A DNA stretch of 64,000 bases, from NCBI GenBank assembly GCA_964407495.1, contig CAYOVP010000001.1, forward strand, positions 51,215-115,214, written 5' to 3'. Numbering within the stretch: the first letter of the stretch is position 1; each line of letters starts with the position of its first letter. This DNA comes from JAJRZX01 sp964407495. Its GTDB lineage: Bacteria > Desulfobacterota > GWC2-55-46 > JADFVP01. Below the pieces are notes generated by a model. It was given only the letters and a program-made list of their open reading frames with translations. It did no database searches and was not told the DNA's origin. Positions 1 through 7,795 of this stretch are shown piece after piece. A program made the translations under genes and the position numbers.

Positions 1-1
1 C

Positions 2-1576
2 CACACCGACAACCTCGATGAACTCCTCGACCGCATAGTAGAGAGCACGGGGCCGGTTACTGGTTCGGACGTAACGCTATGTTATCTCGTTGAGAATGGC
101 CGCGGCCAGCGCATCGTGCCTACGAGTTCCGCGGGGCTTTCGCGCGACCAGGTCCCTCTTTTCAAGACAGAGTTTCTCGACCTCCACGGCTCCGCGCTCC
201 GCGAGGCCTTTGCAAGAGGGCCGCAGGTAGTCCCTTCGGGCGACGTTGCCAGGCACTTTGGCTGGCTCCATGAGATCAAGACCCTCGCCATCATCCCCCT
301 CAAGGGAAAGACCTCGGAGATAGGCGTACTCGTCCTTGGGTACAGGCAGGCGCGGGACGGTCTGGATGAGCGGGAGATGGCCCTCCTAAGGGGCATCGGC
401 CACCATGTATCCATTGCCGTTGAAAAGGCGCGCCATGCCAAGGACGCCATAGACCGGGCCATGGAACTCTCACACGAGATAGAGACCCTGGAGGTAATGC
501 ACGAGATAGACAAGACCATACTCTCGACCCTCGATGCCTCGGAGATACGCCTCATCGCAGTGAATATGATAGGAAGGGTGGTGGCCTGCGACATGTGCAC
601 ACTAAGGCTCGTGGACAATAAAGGGGGCGGTCTCGTATATGCCGCAGGGTTCCAGTCACGCGGTGTCGATGAAGCGGAATTCGTCCCCCTTGGCGAGACG
701 AGCGCCATCGAGGTGCTGGCCACGCAACGGCCCCAGTACATCTCTGACCTCAGAAAATTACACGAACGCCTCCCCTTTGAGGAGAGACTCCTCGAGGCAG
801 GCTATCTCTCCCTCATAAGGCTCCCCCTCATCGTAAAGAGCGAGATAACGGGCATAATGAGCCTCGCCTCGCGAAGGCCTGCGGCCTTTGGACCGGCAGA
901 CCTGGCCACCCTCGAGAAACTCTCTGCCCAGATAGTGGTGGCCCTCGAGAACTCGCGCCTCGTGGGAGACCTGGAGAACCTCCTCATCTCCACCATAAAG
1001 ACCCTCTCCGATACCATTGATGCAAAGAGCCCCTGGACGCGCGGTCATTCAGAACGGGTTACGGCCCTTGCGCTGAAACTTGCGAGAAAATTCGGGATAG
1101 ACGGCGACAGGCTCAAGGACTTTGAGATAGGCGGGCTCCTCCATGACATAGGCAAGATAGGCACCTATGAGGACATACTCAACAAGCCCGGCAAACTCAC
1201 GCCCGAGGAGACAGAGCAACTCCAGAAACACCCCCTCAAGGGCGCAGAGATACTCTCCAATATTCGTCAACTCGAGCACATCGTTCCCATCGTCCGCCAC
1301 CACCACGAGTTCTACGACGGAAGGGGGTATCCCGACGGCCTCAAGGGCGAACTCATCCCCTTTGAGGCGCGCATACTCTCAGTGGCAGACACGGTGGATG
1401 CCATGGCATCGGACAGGCCCTACAGAAAGGGCCTTCCCATGAAGTTCATCTTCGAGGAACTCAAGAGATGCTCTGGCAAGCAGTTCGACCCAAAGGTCGT
1501 GAGTGCCTTCTTCGGACTTGTCCGCTCCTCGGATGGAGACTTCATGGAGGGCCTGACCCTCAACGGATCGCTATAG
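2..1576 (+). CDS. GAF-GAF-HD-GYP cyclic-di-GMP phosphodiesterase, 5' end outside window
   Basis: The reading frame is open from the first bases, so the N-terminus lies upstream; 524 residues are visible. A GAF-like sensor fills about residues 1-145, followed by a short coiled linker, a second GAF (about 175-325) and a C-terminal HD-GYP domain. The HD-GYP hallmarks are present: HSERV, LLHDIGKIG near 380, HHHEFYDGRGYPDG near 435-447, and SVADTVDAMASDRPYR. These residues bind the metal centre that hydrolyses c-di-GMP to pGpG/GMP. The last 380 residues resemble the C-terminus of the protein at 42487-45453 closely enough to call them paralogues. The signal sensed by the GAF domains cannot be told. 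Internal GTG codons such as 116 are not the start, because the GAF fold clearly begins upstream. Confidence 0.93.
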   Translation, partial: HTDNLDELLDRIVESTGPVTGSDVTLCYLVENGRGQRIVPTSSAGLSRDQVPLFKTEFLDLHGSALREAFARGPQVVPSGDVARHFGWLHEIKTLAIIPLKGKTSEIGVLVLGYRQARDGLDEREMALLRGIGHHVSIAVEKARHAKDAIDRAMELSHEIETLEVMHEIDKTILSTLDASEIRLIAVNMIGRVVACDMCTLRLVDNKGGGLVYAAGFQSRGVDEAEFVPLGETSAIEVLATQRPQYISDLRKLHERLPFEERLLEAGYLSLIRLPLIVKSEITGIMSLASRRPAAFGPADLATLEKLSAQIVVALENSRLVGDLENLLISTIKTLSDTIDAKSPWTRGHSERVTALALKLARKFGIDGDRLKDFEIGGLLHDIGKIGTYEDILNKPGKLTPEETEQLQKHPLKGAEILSNIRQLEHIVPIVRHHHEFYDGRGYPDGLKGELIPFEARILSVADTVDAMASDRPYRKGLPMKFIFEELKRCSGKQFDPKVVSAFFGLVRSSDGDFMEGLTLNGSL

Positions 1577-1701
1577 CCCCGGAAAGACCAGGTCATTACC
1601 ATCTCTTTAGGCCCGGCCCTCCCCGTAAACCCGGCACCTTCCCGGTTCCCCACTTCCCTTCCCCCATCATCAGGGCCTTTTCCTGTAGGATCTCTTCAGG
1701 A

Positions 1702-1728
1702 TAAAAAAAGCCCCTGGCGCGGGCCTTC
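1702..1728 (-). terminator. Rho-independent terminator after sodB
   Basis: Read on the minus strand, AAGGCCC, a short loop and GGGGCTT are followed by a run of seven T. The stem has one mismatch and overlaps the sodB stop codon. It is placed as expected for ending sodB. Confidence 0.5.
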
Positions 1729-2323
1729 AACCGGCGAGGTTCGCCTTAACAAAGTCCCAGTTTATGAGGTTCTCTACAAAGGCCGCAAGGTAGTCGGGGC
1801 GGCGGTTCTGGTAATCGAGGTAATAGGCGTGCTCCCAGACATCTACTGTAAGGAGCGGCTTGAGGCCCTGGGCAAGGGGGGTATCGGCATTGGCGGTCTT
1901 GATTATCTCCAGTTTCTCGTTACGAAGCACCAGCCAGGCCCAGCCGCTCCCGAACTGCGTTGCCCCTGCATTCTTCAGGGCCTCGGCGAACTTTTCGTAC
2001 CCACCGAGGTCGGTGTTGATCTTCGCGAGTACAGCACCCGTGGGCTCGCCCCCTCCGCCGGGCTTCATGCACTGCCAGTAGAAGGCATGGTTCCAGGCCT
2101 GGGCCGCATTATTGAAGAGGCCGGTCTGGTCGGCCTTGCCAGCGGTCTTTTGTATTATGGTCTCGAGGTCTGCGCCCTCGAGGTCTGTACCCCCTATCAT
2201 GGCCTTGGTCTTGTCTACATAGGCCTTGTGGTGCTTGCCATAATGAAACTCCAGAGTGCGTTCGCTGATGTAAGGGGCAAGGGCGTCTTTTGCGTATGGA
2301 AGGTCGGGCAGTGTTATGGCCAT
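1727..2323 (-). CDS. sodB: Iron superoxide dismutase
   Basis: A 198-residue Fe/Mn superoxide dismutase that converts superoxide to oxygen and hydrogen peroxide. Metal ligands are visible as H27, H79 (in AWNHAFYW), D161 and H165 (in DVWEHAYYLDY). The active-site Gln sits in the N-terminal domain (AAQAWNH) and the later segment reads QFGSGWAW, a pattern of the iron type rather than manganese. There is no signal peptide, so it is cytoplasmic. The start has a strong ribosome site (AAGGAGG) seven bases upstream. Length is normal (E. coli SodB is 193). It is followed by a terminator-like hairpin and is transcribed convergently to the HD-GYP gene. Confidence 0.96.
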   Translation of the reverse strand: MAITLPDLPYAKDALAPYISERTLEFHYGKHHKAYVDKTKAMIGGTDLEGADLETIIQKTAGKADQTGLFNNAAQAWNHAFYWQCMKPGGGGEPTGAVLAKINTDLGGYEKFAEALKNAGATQFGSGWAWLVLRNEKLEIIKTANADTPLAQGLKPLLTVDVWEHAYYLDYQNRRPDYLAAFVENLINWDFVKANLAG

Positions 2324-2441
2324 TTTCAGTCCTCCTTGGTAAGAGAGAGTTACGCAGTGCGCGGTCTCAGTGCTGGCGGAAGGGCCGGTGCGGGTCTCTC
2401 TCAGGCACTCTCCTTTATCCGCCTCTCATGCTCGATATATA

Positions 2442-2455
2442 TGAAGCATACTTCA
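2442..2455. promoter_or_regulatory. Palindrome upstream of sodB
   Basis: TGAAG-CATA-CTTCA is a perfect 5-bp inverted repeat about 120 bp upstream of the sodB start, next to an AT-rich TATATA stretch. It could be an operator for a redox or metal regulator, but no family can be assigned. Confidence 0.25.
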
Positions 2456-2597
2456 AAAACAGGCCCTGTCAAGGACCAGCGCCACGCTGGTCTGGGCAGA
2501 CGGTGCCGCGCGCAGATGGAAAGGGGCAGGAGGGATGGTCCTCCCTTGGAAGTGCCGATAGGGGGAGGTATCGGAACTCTTGTCTATTGCCAGATGA

Positions 2598-3035
2598 TTA
2601 TCTTCTCTTCTTTTTCCGCATTGGCACGCACTGGCACGTTGCCGAGAGGTCGGAGCAGATGATGTACCAGGGTGCGATTATATCCGTATCGTCTGTAGTC
2701 AGGGGTACGCGTTTACAGAGGGGTCTGCCGTGGTCCTGGTTCATGGAGACCCCCATGCAGGACTTTATATGGTCTTTCTCTGAGACCCTCTGGCAGTAGG
2801 CCCTGCAGTCGAGGGCCCATCTTATCTGTAGATCTGCCACGGCAGGCGTCTCATCGGAGCAGACCCCTACGTCCCATATCGCTGTCATGCATGCCTCGAT
2901 GGTGGGATAGGTGTCTCCATTGGCAACCCAGGGGTCGTGGTAATGCTTTGGCGGTGAGCAGGCGTAGTGTGTGCAACCGGCGATTACGAGGAGCGCGGCA
3001 AGGACAAGGGGGAGTATGGCTCTCTCTGTCATCAT
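2598..3035 (-). CDS. Cysteine-rich lipoprotein of unknown function
   Basis: A 145-residue protein with an N-terminal lipoprotein signal: a basic MMTER start, a hydrophobic stretch and the lipobox LVIAGC, with acylation predicted at C21. The mature part is rich in cysteine (at least eleven), many in CxxxC-like spacings such as CRAYCQRV and CSDLSATCQC, suggesting several disulfides in the periplasm or outer membrane. It ends in a basic MRKKKRR tail. I do not recognise a family. A purine-rich ribosome site (GAGAGAGGA) precedes two adjacent ATG codons. It lies upstream of sodB in the same direction, with a 274-bp gap, so co-transcription is uncertain. Confidence 0.7.
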   Translation of the reverse strand: MMTERAILPLVLAALLVIAGCTHYACSPPKHYHDPWVANGDTYPTIEACMTAIWDVGVCSDETPAVADLQIRWALDCRAYCQRVSEKDHIKSCMGVSMNQDHGRPLCKRVPLTTDDTDIIAPWYIICSDLSATCQCVPMRKKKRR

Positions 3036-3417
3036 ATCCTCTCTCTACCGGCTGGTCGGCACTGGCTCCTCTGCCGAGGGTTTGCCTGTACGGGTAAGGT
3101 GGGGCCCCTATCTTCGTGGGGTCCCGTTGCGTATCAGTTTAACAGAAGGCGGGCCTTTCTTCAATGACGATGGACAGGTGCTGCCCTGCCCATTTGCCAT
3201 GCCTTTGTGGGACCGCTCCCTCTTGCAAACCCTGAGAAGGGGGGGCGCTTTCGAAGTGGGGGGCGGTCTTTTTGTCCTTCTGCTGGGAAGGGTCGGCAAT
3301 TTTCTTCGGATAATGCGACTAAAGACTTTTAATTTTCAGATAAATCAGGTATCTTGTCTCTTAATCCGTACAATCTATAAGGCAAGGTCAGGGAGAAGTC
3401 TAAAGGAGACCCTGCAG
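3036..3417. other. Intergenic stretch between divergent genes
   Basis: No convincing gene. It holds GC-rich short repeats around 3100-3130 and, near its right end, a promoter candidate for the thioesterase gene (listed separately). Confidence 0.4.
3354..3381 (+). promoter_or_regulatory. Promoter candidate for thioesterase
   Basis: TTGTCT (3354-3359), a 16-bp spacer and TATAAG (3376-3381). It would give a leader of about 30 nt carrying the AAAGGAGA ribosome site before the ATG at 3418. Confidence 0.4.
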
Positions 3418-3801
3418 ATGGTAAACCACAAACTTGTCCTGCCAGAGCACCTCAATCACTACGGGTATCTCTTTGGCGGTTATCTACTTCGCTGGGTGGA
3501 CGAGTATGCATATATTACGGCCAACCTGGACTTTCCGGGCCACAGGTTCGTTACCATAGGCCTTGAGAACGTGGTCTTCAAGAAGGCCATACGCATGGGC
3601 TCTGTCCTGAGGTTCGAGATAGACCTTGCCAGGCGGGGACGCACGTCTGTTACGTACAATGTGCGCGTGTTCTGCGATTCCATCGAGTCTGGCGAGAAGA
3701 CCCTTGTCTTCGAGAACCGCATAACATTTGTAAATATCGACAAGGAGGGCAAAAAGGAGCCCATCGAGGCGCAAGATACGAGAGGGGTCGTCAGGACCTG
3801 A
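3418..3801 (+). CDS. Hotdog-fold acyl-CoA thioesterase
   Basis: A 127-residue single-hotdog protein resembling the YciA/BFIT acyl-CoA hydrolase family. Typical features are HLNHYGYLFGGYLLRWVDE near the N-terminus, where the Asp/Glu region is catalytic in the family, and GSVLRFEIDLARRGRTSVTYNVRVF in the central sheet. It should hydrolyse acyl-CoA thioesters in the cytoplasm; the substrate cannot be told. The ATG at 3418 is chosen because a good ribosome site (AAAGGAGA) lies nine bases upstream and the homologous fold begins here, although the frame is open for 150 codons further upstream. It stands 65 bp before the carbonic anhydrase gene, possibly in the same transcript. Confidence 0.85.
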   Translation: MVNHKLVLPEHLNHYGYLFGGYLLRWVDEYAYITANLDFPGHRFVTIGLENVVFKKAIRMGSVLRFEIDLARRGRTSVTYNVRVFCDSIESGEKTLVFENRITFVNIDKEGKKEPIEAQDTRGVVRT

Positions 3802-3866
3802 CCGCCCACTGCCAAGGGTATGCCCCTTGTGCAAGACTACTACGAAGAAGCAGAGGAGGAAGAGAG

Positions 3867-4493
3867 ATGCAGTTGAAGGAACTCCTTGAGAGGAACAAGC
3901 ACTGGGCCAAAAAGATAACGGGTATCAACCCGACTTTTTTCTCCGACCTTGCCAGGGAACAGAAACCAGGCCTCCTCTGGATAGGTTGCTCTGACAGCAG
4001 GGCCCCTGCGATCGAGGTCGTAGACCTCCTGCCTGGTTCCATCTTCGTACACCGCAACATCGCGAACCTCGTGGTACATACAGACCTCAACTGCCTCTCT
4101 GTCATCCAGTACGCGGTACAGGTACTTAACATAAATGACATAATCGTCTGCGGACACTACGGCTGTGGAGGTGTGAAGGCCGCCATGGACGGTAAGGAGC
4201 ACGGCCTCATAGACAACTGGCTCCGTCACATAAAGGACATATACCGCTATCACCAGGAGAAGATAGACGCGGTGAAGGACTTCAGGGAGCGGTGGAACCT
4301 CCTCTCTGAACTCAATACAATCGAGCAGGTCTATAATGTCTGCCACACCACCATCGTACAGAACGCCTGGAAGGCTGGCAGGCCCCTCAGCGTACATGGC
4401 TGGGTGTACAATATCGAGACAGGCCGCCTCAAGGACCTCGGTGTCTCCATATCAGATGCAGAGGGGATTTCGCGTCAACACAGGATGGGCTGA
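3867..4493 (+). CDS. can: Beta-class carbonic anhydrase
   Basis: A 208-residue zinc enzyme interconverting carbon dioxide and bicarbonate. Zinc ligands and the catalytic dyad are clear: C41-S-D43-S-R45, H97 and C100 in VCGHYGCGG. Length and motif order match the E. coli Can/plant type (can/cynT); the symbol is used by similarity. There is no signal peptide, so it is cytoplasmic. The ribosome site GGAGGAAGAGAG directly precedes the ATG. It probably supplies bicarbonate for carboxylations and pH balance; no neighbour points to a carboxysome. Confidence 0.95.
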   Translation: MQLKELLERNKHWAKKITGINPTFFSDLAREQKPGLLWIGCSDSRAPAIEVVDLLPGSIFVHRNIANLVVHTDLNCLSVIQYAVQVLNINDIIVCGHYGCGGVKAAMDGKEHGLIDNWLRHIKDIYRYHQEKIDAVKDFRERWNLLSELNTIEQVYNVCHTTIVQNAWKAGRPLSVHGWVYNIETGRLKDLGVSISDAEGISRQHRMG

Positions 4494-4756
4494 ACATGCT
4501 TCTACACCTGCAGTTGGGTTTGTGTAGCCCAGGCCCCTGTGCCAAGTTTTCCTCATGTCGTGGGGCAGAGGGGCGCCTACCCTAATTCACCTCATACGAG
4601 TTTTTTCCATTTCTTAACAACCCCTCAAGGCCCGGGTTTACCCTGGTGAGGACTCCCAGGTGGCAGTGCAGACCGTATGGCCGCCTGGCCCTGTATCTTC
4701 CGTCCTCCATGCTGGTTTGTCGCCTTGGGGTATACCCTCTGCCTAAAAAAAAAGAC
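4494..4756. other. Intergenic stretch before the mercury operon
   Basis: No gene seen. It contains a CTACAC/GTGTAG inverted repeat just after the carbonic anhydrase stop and a looser GC-rich dyad near 4530-4580 that may act as a terminator, without a clear T run. Confidence 0.35.
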
Positions 4757-4788
4757 TTGACTCTGGAGCCTACTCCAGGGTTTATACT
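4757..4788 (+). promoter_or_regulatory. MerR-type promoter and operator, leaderless
   Basis: TTGACT (4757-4762) and TATACT (4783-4788) are separated by 20 bp, the over-long spacing (usually 19-20) that MerR-family activators correct. The spacer contains a perfect dyad CTGGAG-CCTA-CTCCAG (4763-4778). The first base after a normal 6-bp discriminator is 4795, which is the A of the merR start codon, so the transcript is predicted to have no 5' leader. All mer genes lie downstream on the same strand, so MerR would control its own synthesis together with the operon. Confidence 0.88.
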
Positions 4789-4794
4789 CGGGGT

Positions 4795-5187
4795 ATGAAG
4801 ATAGGCGAGTTCTCCAGACTGGCCGGCGTCTCTGTTGATACTGTGCGCTACTACGAAGGCAGGGGACTGCTGGAAAAACCGGCCCGCAGGGAGTCCGGTT
4901 ACAGGGTGTACTCTGGCAAGGACCTCAGGCGTCTCAGGTTTATCATCCATGCCAAGGAACTGGGTTTCACCCTCCATGAGATAGGGCAACTTCTCTCCAT
5001 ACGCTCTGATGGGAGTGAGTGCGAGAGCGTCAAGGCCCTGGCAGAGCAGAAGGCGGAGGAAATGGAGGAGCGGATGAGAAAGATGGCCCGCATGAGGGAC
5101 GTGCTCCTTGAACTTGCAGAAAAGTGCGGCGAGAGGGGAGGCCTTGACCCCTGTCCCATCCTGAAGGCCCTGGAGGAAGAAGGATGA
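4795..5187 (+). CDS. merR: Mercury-responsive MerR regulator
   Basis: A 130-residue MerR-family activator. An N-terminal winged helix (IGEFSRLAGVSVDTVRYYEGRGLL) is followed by a long dimerisation helix. Cysteines at 76, 111 and 120 have spacings of 35 and 9, exactly those of the Hg(II)-binding C82, C117 and C126 of Tn501 MerR, which makes this a true mercury sensor rather than a general MerR protein. Its start sits at the predicted transcription start, without any ribosome site. It overlaps merT by four bases (ATGA), so regulator and structural genes form one operon, unlike the divergent merR of classical proteobacterial mer transposons. Confidence 0.95.
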   Translation: MKIGEFSRLAGVSVDTVRYYEGRGLLEKPARRESGYRVYSGKDLRRLRFIIHAKELGFTLHEIGQLLSIRSDGSECESVKALAEQKAEEMEERMRKMARMRDVLLELAEKCGERGGLDPCPILKALEEEG

Positions 5188-5519
5188 ACGTGCCGGGCCC
5201 AAAGGGAGAGAAGACGAGCCTCATTGGCGCGGTCATCGCAGGAGGGCTTGCCTCGGCCTGCTGCGTGGGGCCTCTTCTGGTGGTCCTCCTGGGCCTCGGC
5301 TCGGCAGGGGTTTTTGTGAAGATGGAACCACTGAGGCCCCTATTCGCCCTTATTACCCTTTCGCTAATCGGCATCGCGGGCTTCAGACACGTAAGGGGCA
5401 GAAGGGCGTGCGCCGCGGGCGGCTGCGCACCCCGTAGGCCTGTAATGCTCTTTATCCTCGGCGGACTCGCGCTCCTCCTGCTCCTTCTTCCCTCGGTCCT
5501 GCCCTATATTATCGAGTAA
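5184..5519 (+). CDS. merT: Mercuric ion transporter MerT
   Basis: A 111-residue inner-membrane protein that brings Hg(II) into the cytoplasm for reduction. The first hydrophobic helix carries the vicinal pair C26-C27 (SACCVGPLL), and a second pair, C76 and C81, lies in the loop before the last helix; these match the four functional cysteines of MerT. Three hydrophobic segments are visible at about 12-42, 50-68 and 84-108. The start overlaps the merR stop. MerP, encoded next, is the expected periplasmic donor. Confidence 0.92.
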   Translation: MNVPGPKGEKTSLIGAVIAGGLASACCVGPLLVVLLGLGSAGVFVKMEPLRPLFALITLSLIGIAGFRHVRGRRACAAGGCAPRRPVMLFILGGLALLLLLLPSVLPYIIE

Positions 5520-5531
5520 GGAGAACTTATC

Positions 5532-5828
5532 ATGGGAAAATTATTAATAGTCGTCATGCTCGCCGTCCTTGCGGCCATACCGGCAAGATACGCATCTTCA
5601 AAGGAGGCGACGGCTGTAATCCACGTATCCGGCATGACCTGCAACATGTGCCCCATAACCATACGCCGCCGCGTCCTCAAGATGGAGGGCGTACTGGAGG
5701 CACAAGTGGACCGAAAGGCCGGGAGAGCGAACGTGACGTATGACGACAGCCTGCTCTCTGCCGAGGCTATTGCCAGGGCCGTAACGGAACTTGGATATCC
5801 GGCGGAGTTGGAGGAAGAAAAGAAATGA
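5532..5828 (+). CDS. merP: Periplasmic mercury-binding protein MerP
   Basis: A 98-residue protein with an N-terminal signal sequence (about residues 1-23) and one heavy-metal-associated domain. The metal motif GMTCNMCP (C37, C40) matches the MerP form of HMA domains. It should bind Hg(II) in the periplasm and pass it to MerT or MerF. The ribosome site AAGGAG lies five bases before the start, and the stop overlaps the following small gene (ATGA). Confidence 0.92.
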   Translation: MGKLLIVVMLAVLAAIPARYASSKEATAVIHVSGMTCNMCPITIRRRVLKMEGVLEAQVDRKAGRANVTYDDSLLSAEAIARAVTELGYPAELEEEKK

Positions 5829-5932
5829 AGAAGACAGAGAACAGGAAGGCGGGCTGGGCGGGGTTTATAATCTTTGCTGTAATACTCGTGGGCATCGTAT
5901 ATCTTATGACCAGGTGCGGCGGCACCTGTTAG
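5825..5932 (+). CDS. 35-residue membrane protein in the mer operon
   Basis: Starting with ATG at 5825, overlapping the merP stop as ATGA, an open frame encodes 35 residues: a basic start (MKKTENRKAGW), one hydrophobic helix (GFIIFAVILVGIVYLM) and a short tail TRCGGTC with two cysteines. The position between merP and merF, the translational overlap and the C-x3-C tail all suggest a genuine small protein, perhaps an accessory to Hg uptake. I recognise no named family. No separate ribosome site is needed because of the coupling to merP. Confidence 0.72.
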   Translation: MKKTENRKAGWAGFIIFAVILVGIVYLMTRCGGTC

Positions 5933-5936
5933 TGCC

Positions 5937-6197
5937 ATGAGGCGGGTTATGCGTAAGTCTACGCTCTTAAAGACCGGGGTCATCGGCACTATCATAGCGG
6001 CCCTCTGCTGTTTCACCCCTGTCCTTGTAATACTCTTTGGGGTGGTGGGGCTCTCCGCGGCAGTGGGGTATCTCGATTACGTACTCTTTCCCGCCCTTGG
6101 TCTTTTCATACTTCTTACTGTCTACGCCCTCCTCAGGAAGGGAAGGGACGAATGCGGCAGGTGCATAGGGAATGAAAAGGAGGGCGGAGATGGCTGA
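5937..6197 (+). CDS. merF: Mercury transporter MerF
   Basis: An 86-residue two-helix membrane protein. The motif ALCCFTPVLVILFGVVGLSA near the N-terminus, with vicinal C24-C25, and LDYVLFPAL follow the MerF pattern; a second pair C73/C76 lies at the C-terminal side. It provides a second Hg(II) import route next to MerT. An alternative ATG at 5949 would shorten it by four residues. The 3' end overlaps the start of merA by eight bases. Confidence 0.92.
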   Translation: MRRVMRKSTLLKTGVIGTIIAALCCFTPVLVILFGVVGLSAAVGYLDYVLFPALGLFILLTVYALLRKGRDECGRCIGNEKEGGDG

Positions 6198-7605
6198 GAA
6201 GGATGCGCCAGGAGTGCGAATAGCGATCATTGGGTCTGGCTCTGCGGCCTTTGCCGCGGCCCTCAAGGCCCTTGAGAGGGGGGCAGAGGTGACCATGATA
6301 GAGGCGGCTCCCTTTATAGGCGGCACATGCGTAAACATCGGGTGTGTGCCCTCAAAGGCCTTGATACGGGCCGCGGAGGTAGCGCACCTCATCTCCTCTC
6401 ACCCCTTCAGTGGCATTGCCAGGACCTCTCCTGCCTTGGACCCCGCCTCTCTTGCCGGGCAACGCCAGCGTCTTGTAGAGAGGCTTCGCCGGGCAAAGTA
6501 CGAGGACATACTCAAGGGCCACGAAGACATACGCCTTGTACACGGCAGGGCAGTTTTTCTGGACCCCCATACCCTCGTTGTGAGGCGCGGGGACGGAGGT
6601 GAGGAAGAGATCCGGGCCGAGAGAATACTGATTGCAACGGGCGCGAGCCCATCTATCGCCCCCATACCAGGCCTTGTCAAGACCCCTTACTGGACCTCGA
6701 CCGAGGCCCTCGTTGCAGAGGAAATTCCTGGACACCTTGTTGTGCTTGGAGGCTCTGTAGTGGCCCTCGAACTCGCTCAGGCCTACCTGCGTCTTGGCTC
6801 GAGGGTGACGGTAATGGCGAGAAGCACATTTCTCTCCCGTGAGGACCCGGCCCTTGGAGAGGGTCTTGTAAAGGTCTTCAGAGACGAAGGCGCCGAGGTC
6901 CTGCTTCATACTGTACCAGACTCAGTAACTCATGATGGGAGGGAGTTTCTGCTCTCAACCCCCTCTGGAGAGGTGCGGGCCGAGAGAGTTCTCGTTGCAA
7001 CTGGCAGAAGGCCCAATACGAGGGGCCTTGGACTTGAGAGAGTGGGCATAGAGACAACCCCCCAAGGGGCCGTGGTAGTTGACGAGCGTCTTTGTACCAC
7101 TGTTCCACATATATATGCCGCAGGGGACTGCGCGGACCTGCCACAGTACGTATATGTCGCCGCTGCGGCAGGTACGCGTGCGGCCATCAACATGACAGGG
7201 GGCGAGGCCGTGCTCGACCTTACGGCCATGCCTGCCGTTGTCTTCACAGACCCCCAGGCCGCTGTGGTGGGACTTACGGAGAAAGAGGCCAAGGCACGGG
7301 GGATCGGTACGGATACCAGGACCTTGGCGCTCGAGAACATACCGCGCGCCCGTGTGAACTTTGATACGCGGGGTTTTATAAAGATGGTCGCCCAGCGCGG
7401 GACGGGCCGCATCCTCGGTGTGCAGGTCCTCGCCGCATCTGGCGGCGAGGTCATAGAGACAGCGGCCATGGCTGTCTCCAGGGGAATGACCACGGGAGAA
7501 CTCTCCAAGATGCTCTTTCCATACCTTACCATGGTAGAAGGCCTGAAACTCTGTGCGCAGACCTTTACAAAGGACGTTAGGGAACTCTCCTGTTGCGCTG
7601 GTTGA
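6190..7605 (+). CDS. merA: Mercuric reductase MerA, short form without NmerA
   Basis: A 471-residue flavin disulfide reductase that reduces Hg(II) to volatile Hg(0) with NADPH. It shows the FAD-binding IAIIGSGSAA, the redox disulfide GGTCVNIGCVPSK (C47, C52), an NAD(P)-binding LVVLGGSVVALELAQ, and the C-terminal vicinal pair C468-C469 (ELSCCAG) that delivers Hg(II) to the active site and separates MerA from lipoamide dehydrogenase. The usual N-terminal HMA (NmerA) domain is absent. The ATG at 6190 follows AGGAGG by six bases; an upstream ATG at 6172 would add six residues but lacks that site. No merB is present, so organomercurials are probably not cleaved. Confidence 0.96.
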   Translation: MAEKDAPGVRIAIIGSGSAAFAAALKALERGAEVTMIEAAPFIGGTCVNIGCVPSKALIRAAEVAHLISSHPFSGIARTSPALDPASLAGQRQRLVERLRRAKYEDILKGHEDIRLVHGRAVFLDPHTLVVRRGDGGEEEIRAERILIATGASPSIAPIPGLVKTPYWTSTEALVAEEIPGHLVVLGGSVVALELAQAYLRLGSRVTVMARSTFLSREDPALGEGLVKVFRDEGAEVLLHTVPDSVTHDGREFLLSTPSGEVRAERVLVATGRRPNTRGLGLERVGIETTPQGAVVVDERLCTTVPHIYAAGDCADLPQYVYVAAAAGTRAAINMTGGEAVLDLTAMPAVVFTDPQAAVVGLTEKEAKARGIGTDTRTLALENIPRARVNFDTRGFIKMVAQRGTGRILGVQVLAASGGEVIETAAMAVSRGMTTGELSKMLFPYLTMVEGLKLCAQTFTKDVRELSCCAG

Positions 7606-7678
7606 GGCCATGAGGCAGGACCCATCCCCTCCTTACACATTGACAAGCCAGAGGTAAAGATTGTAAGATATTGCCGTC

Positions 7679-7758
7679 TTTTCCAGCGCCCTCTGGGCCG
7701 CTGGAAAAGGTTTACCCTGTCTTACTTTCTCTTTTCAAAGAGAGAGTAAGGTCTTTTA
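7679..7758 (+). terminator. Two hairpins ending the mer operon
   Basis: A perfect inverted repeat TTTTCCAGCG/CGCTGGAAAA (7679-7708) is followed by a second, CTTACTTTCTCTTT/AAAGAGAGAGTAAG (7721-7750, one G-U pair), and then GTCTTTTAAT. Together they probably end mer transcription before the lipoprotein gene. Confidence 0.6.
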
Positions 7759-7795
7759 ATATTCGGGCCTTTCTCGTTTCTTGTAAGGAGGTAGC

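Noticed and set aside
1829..2662. 277-codon frame on the plus strand over sodB
   Set aside because: It is antisense to a perfectly conserved superoxide dismutase and crosses its promoter.
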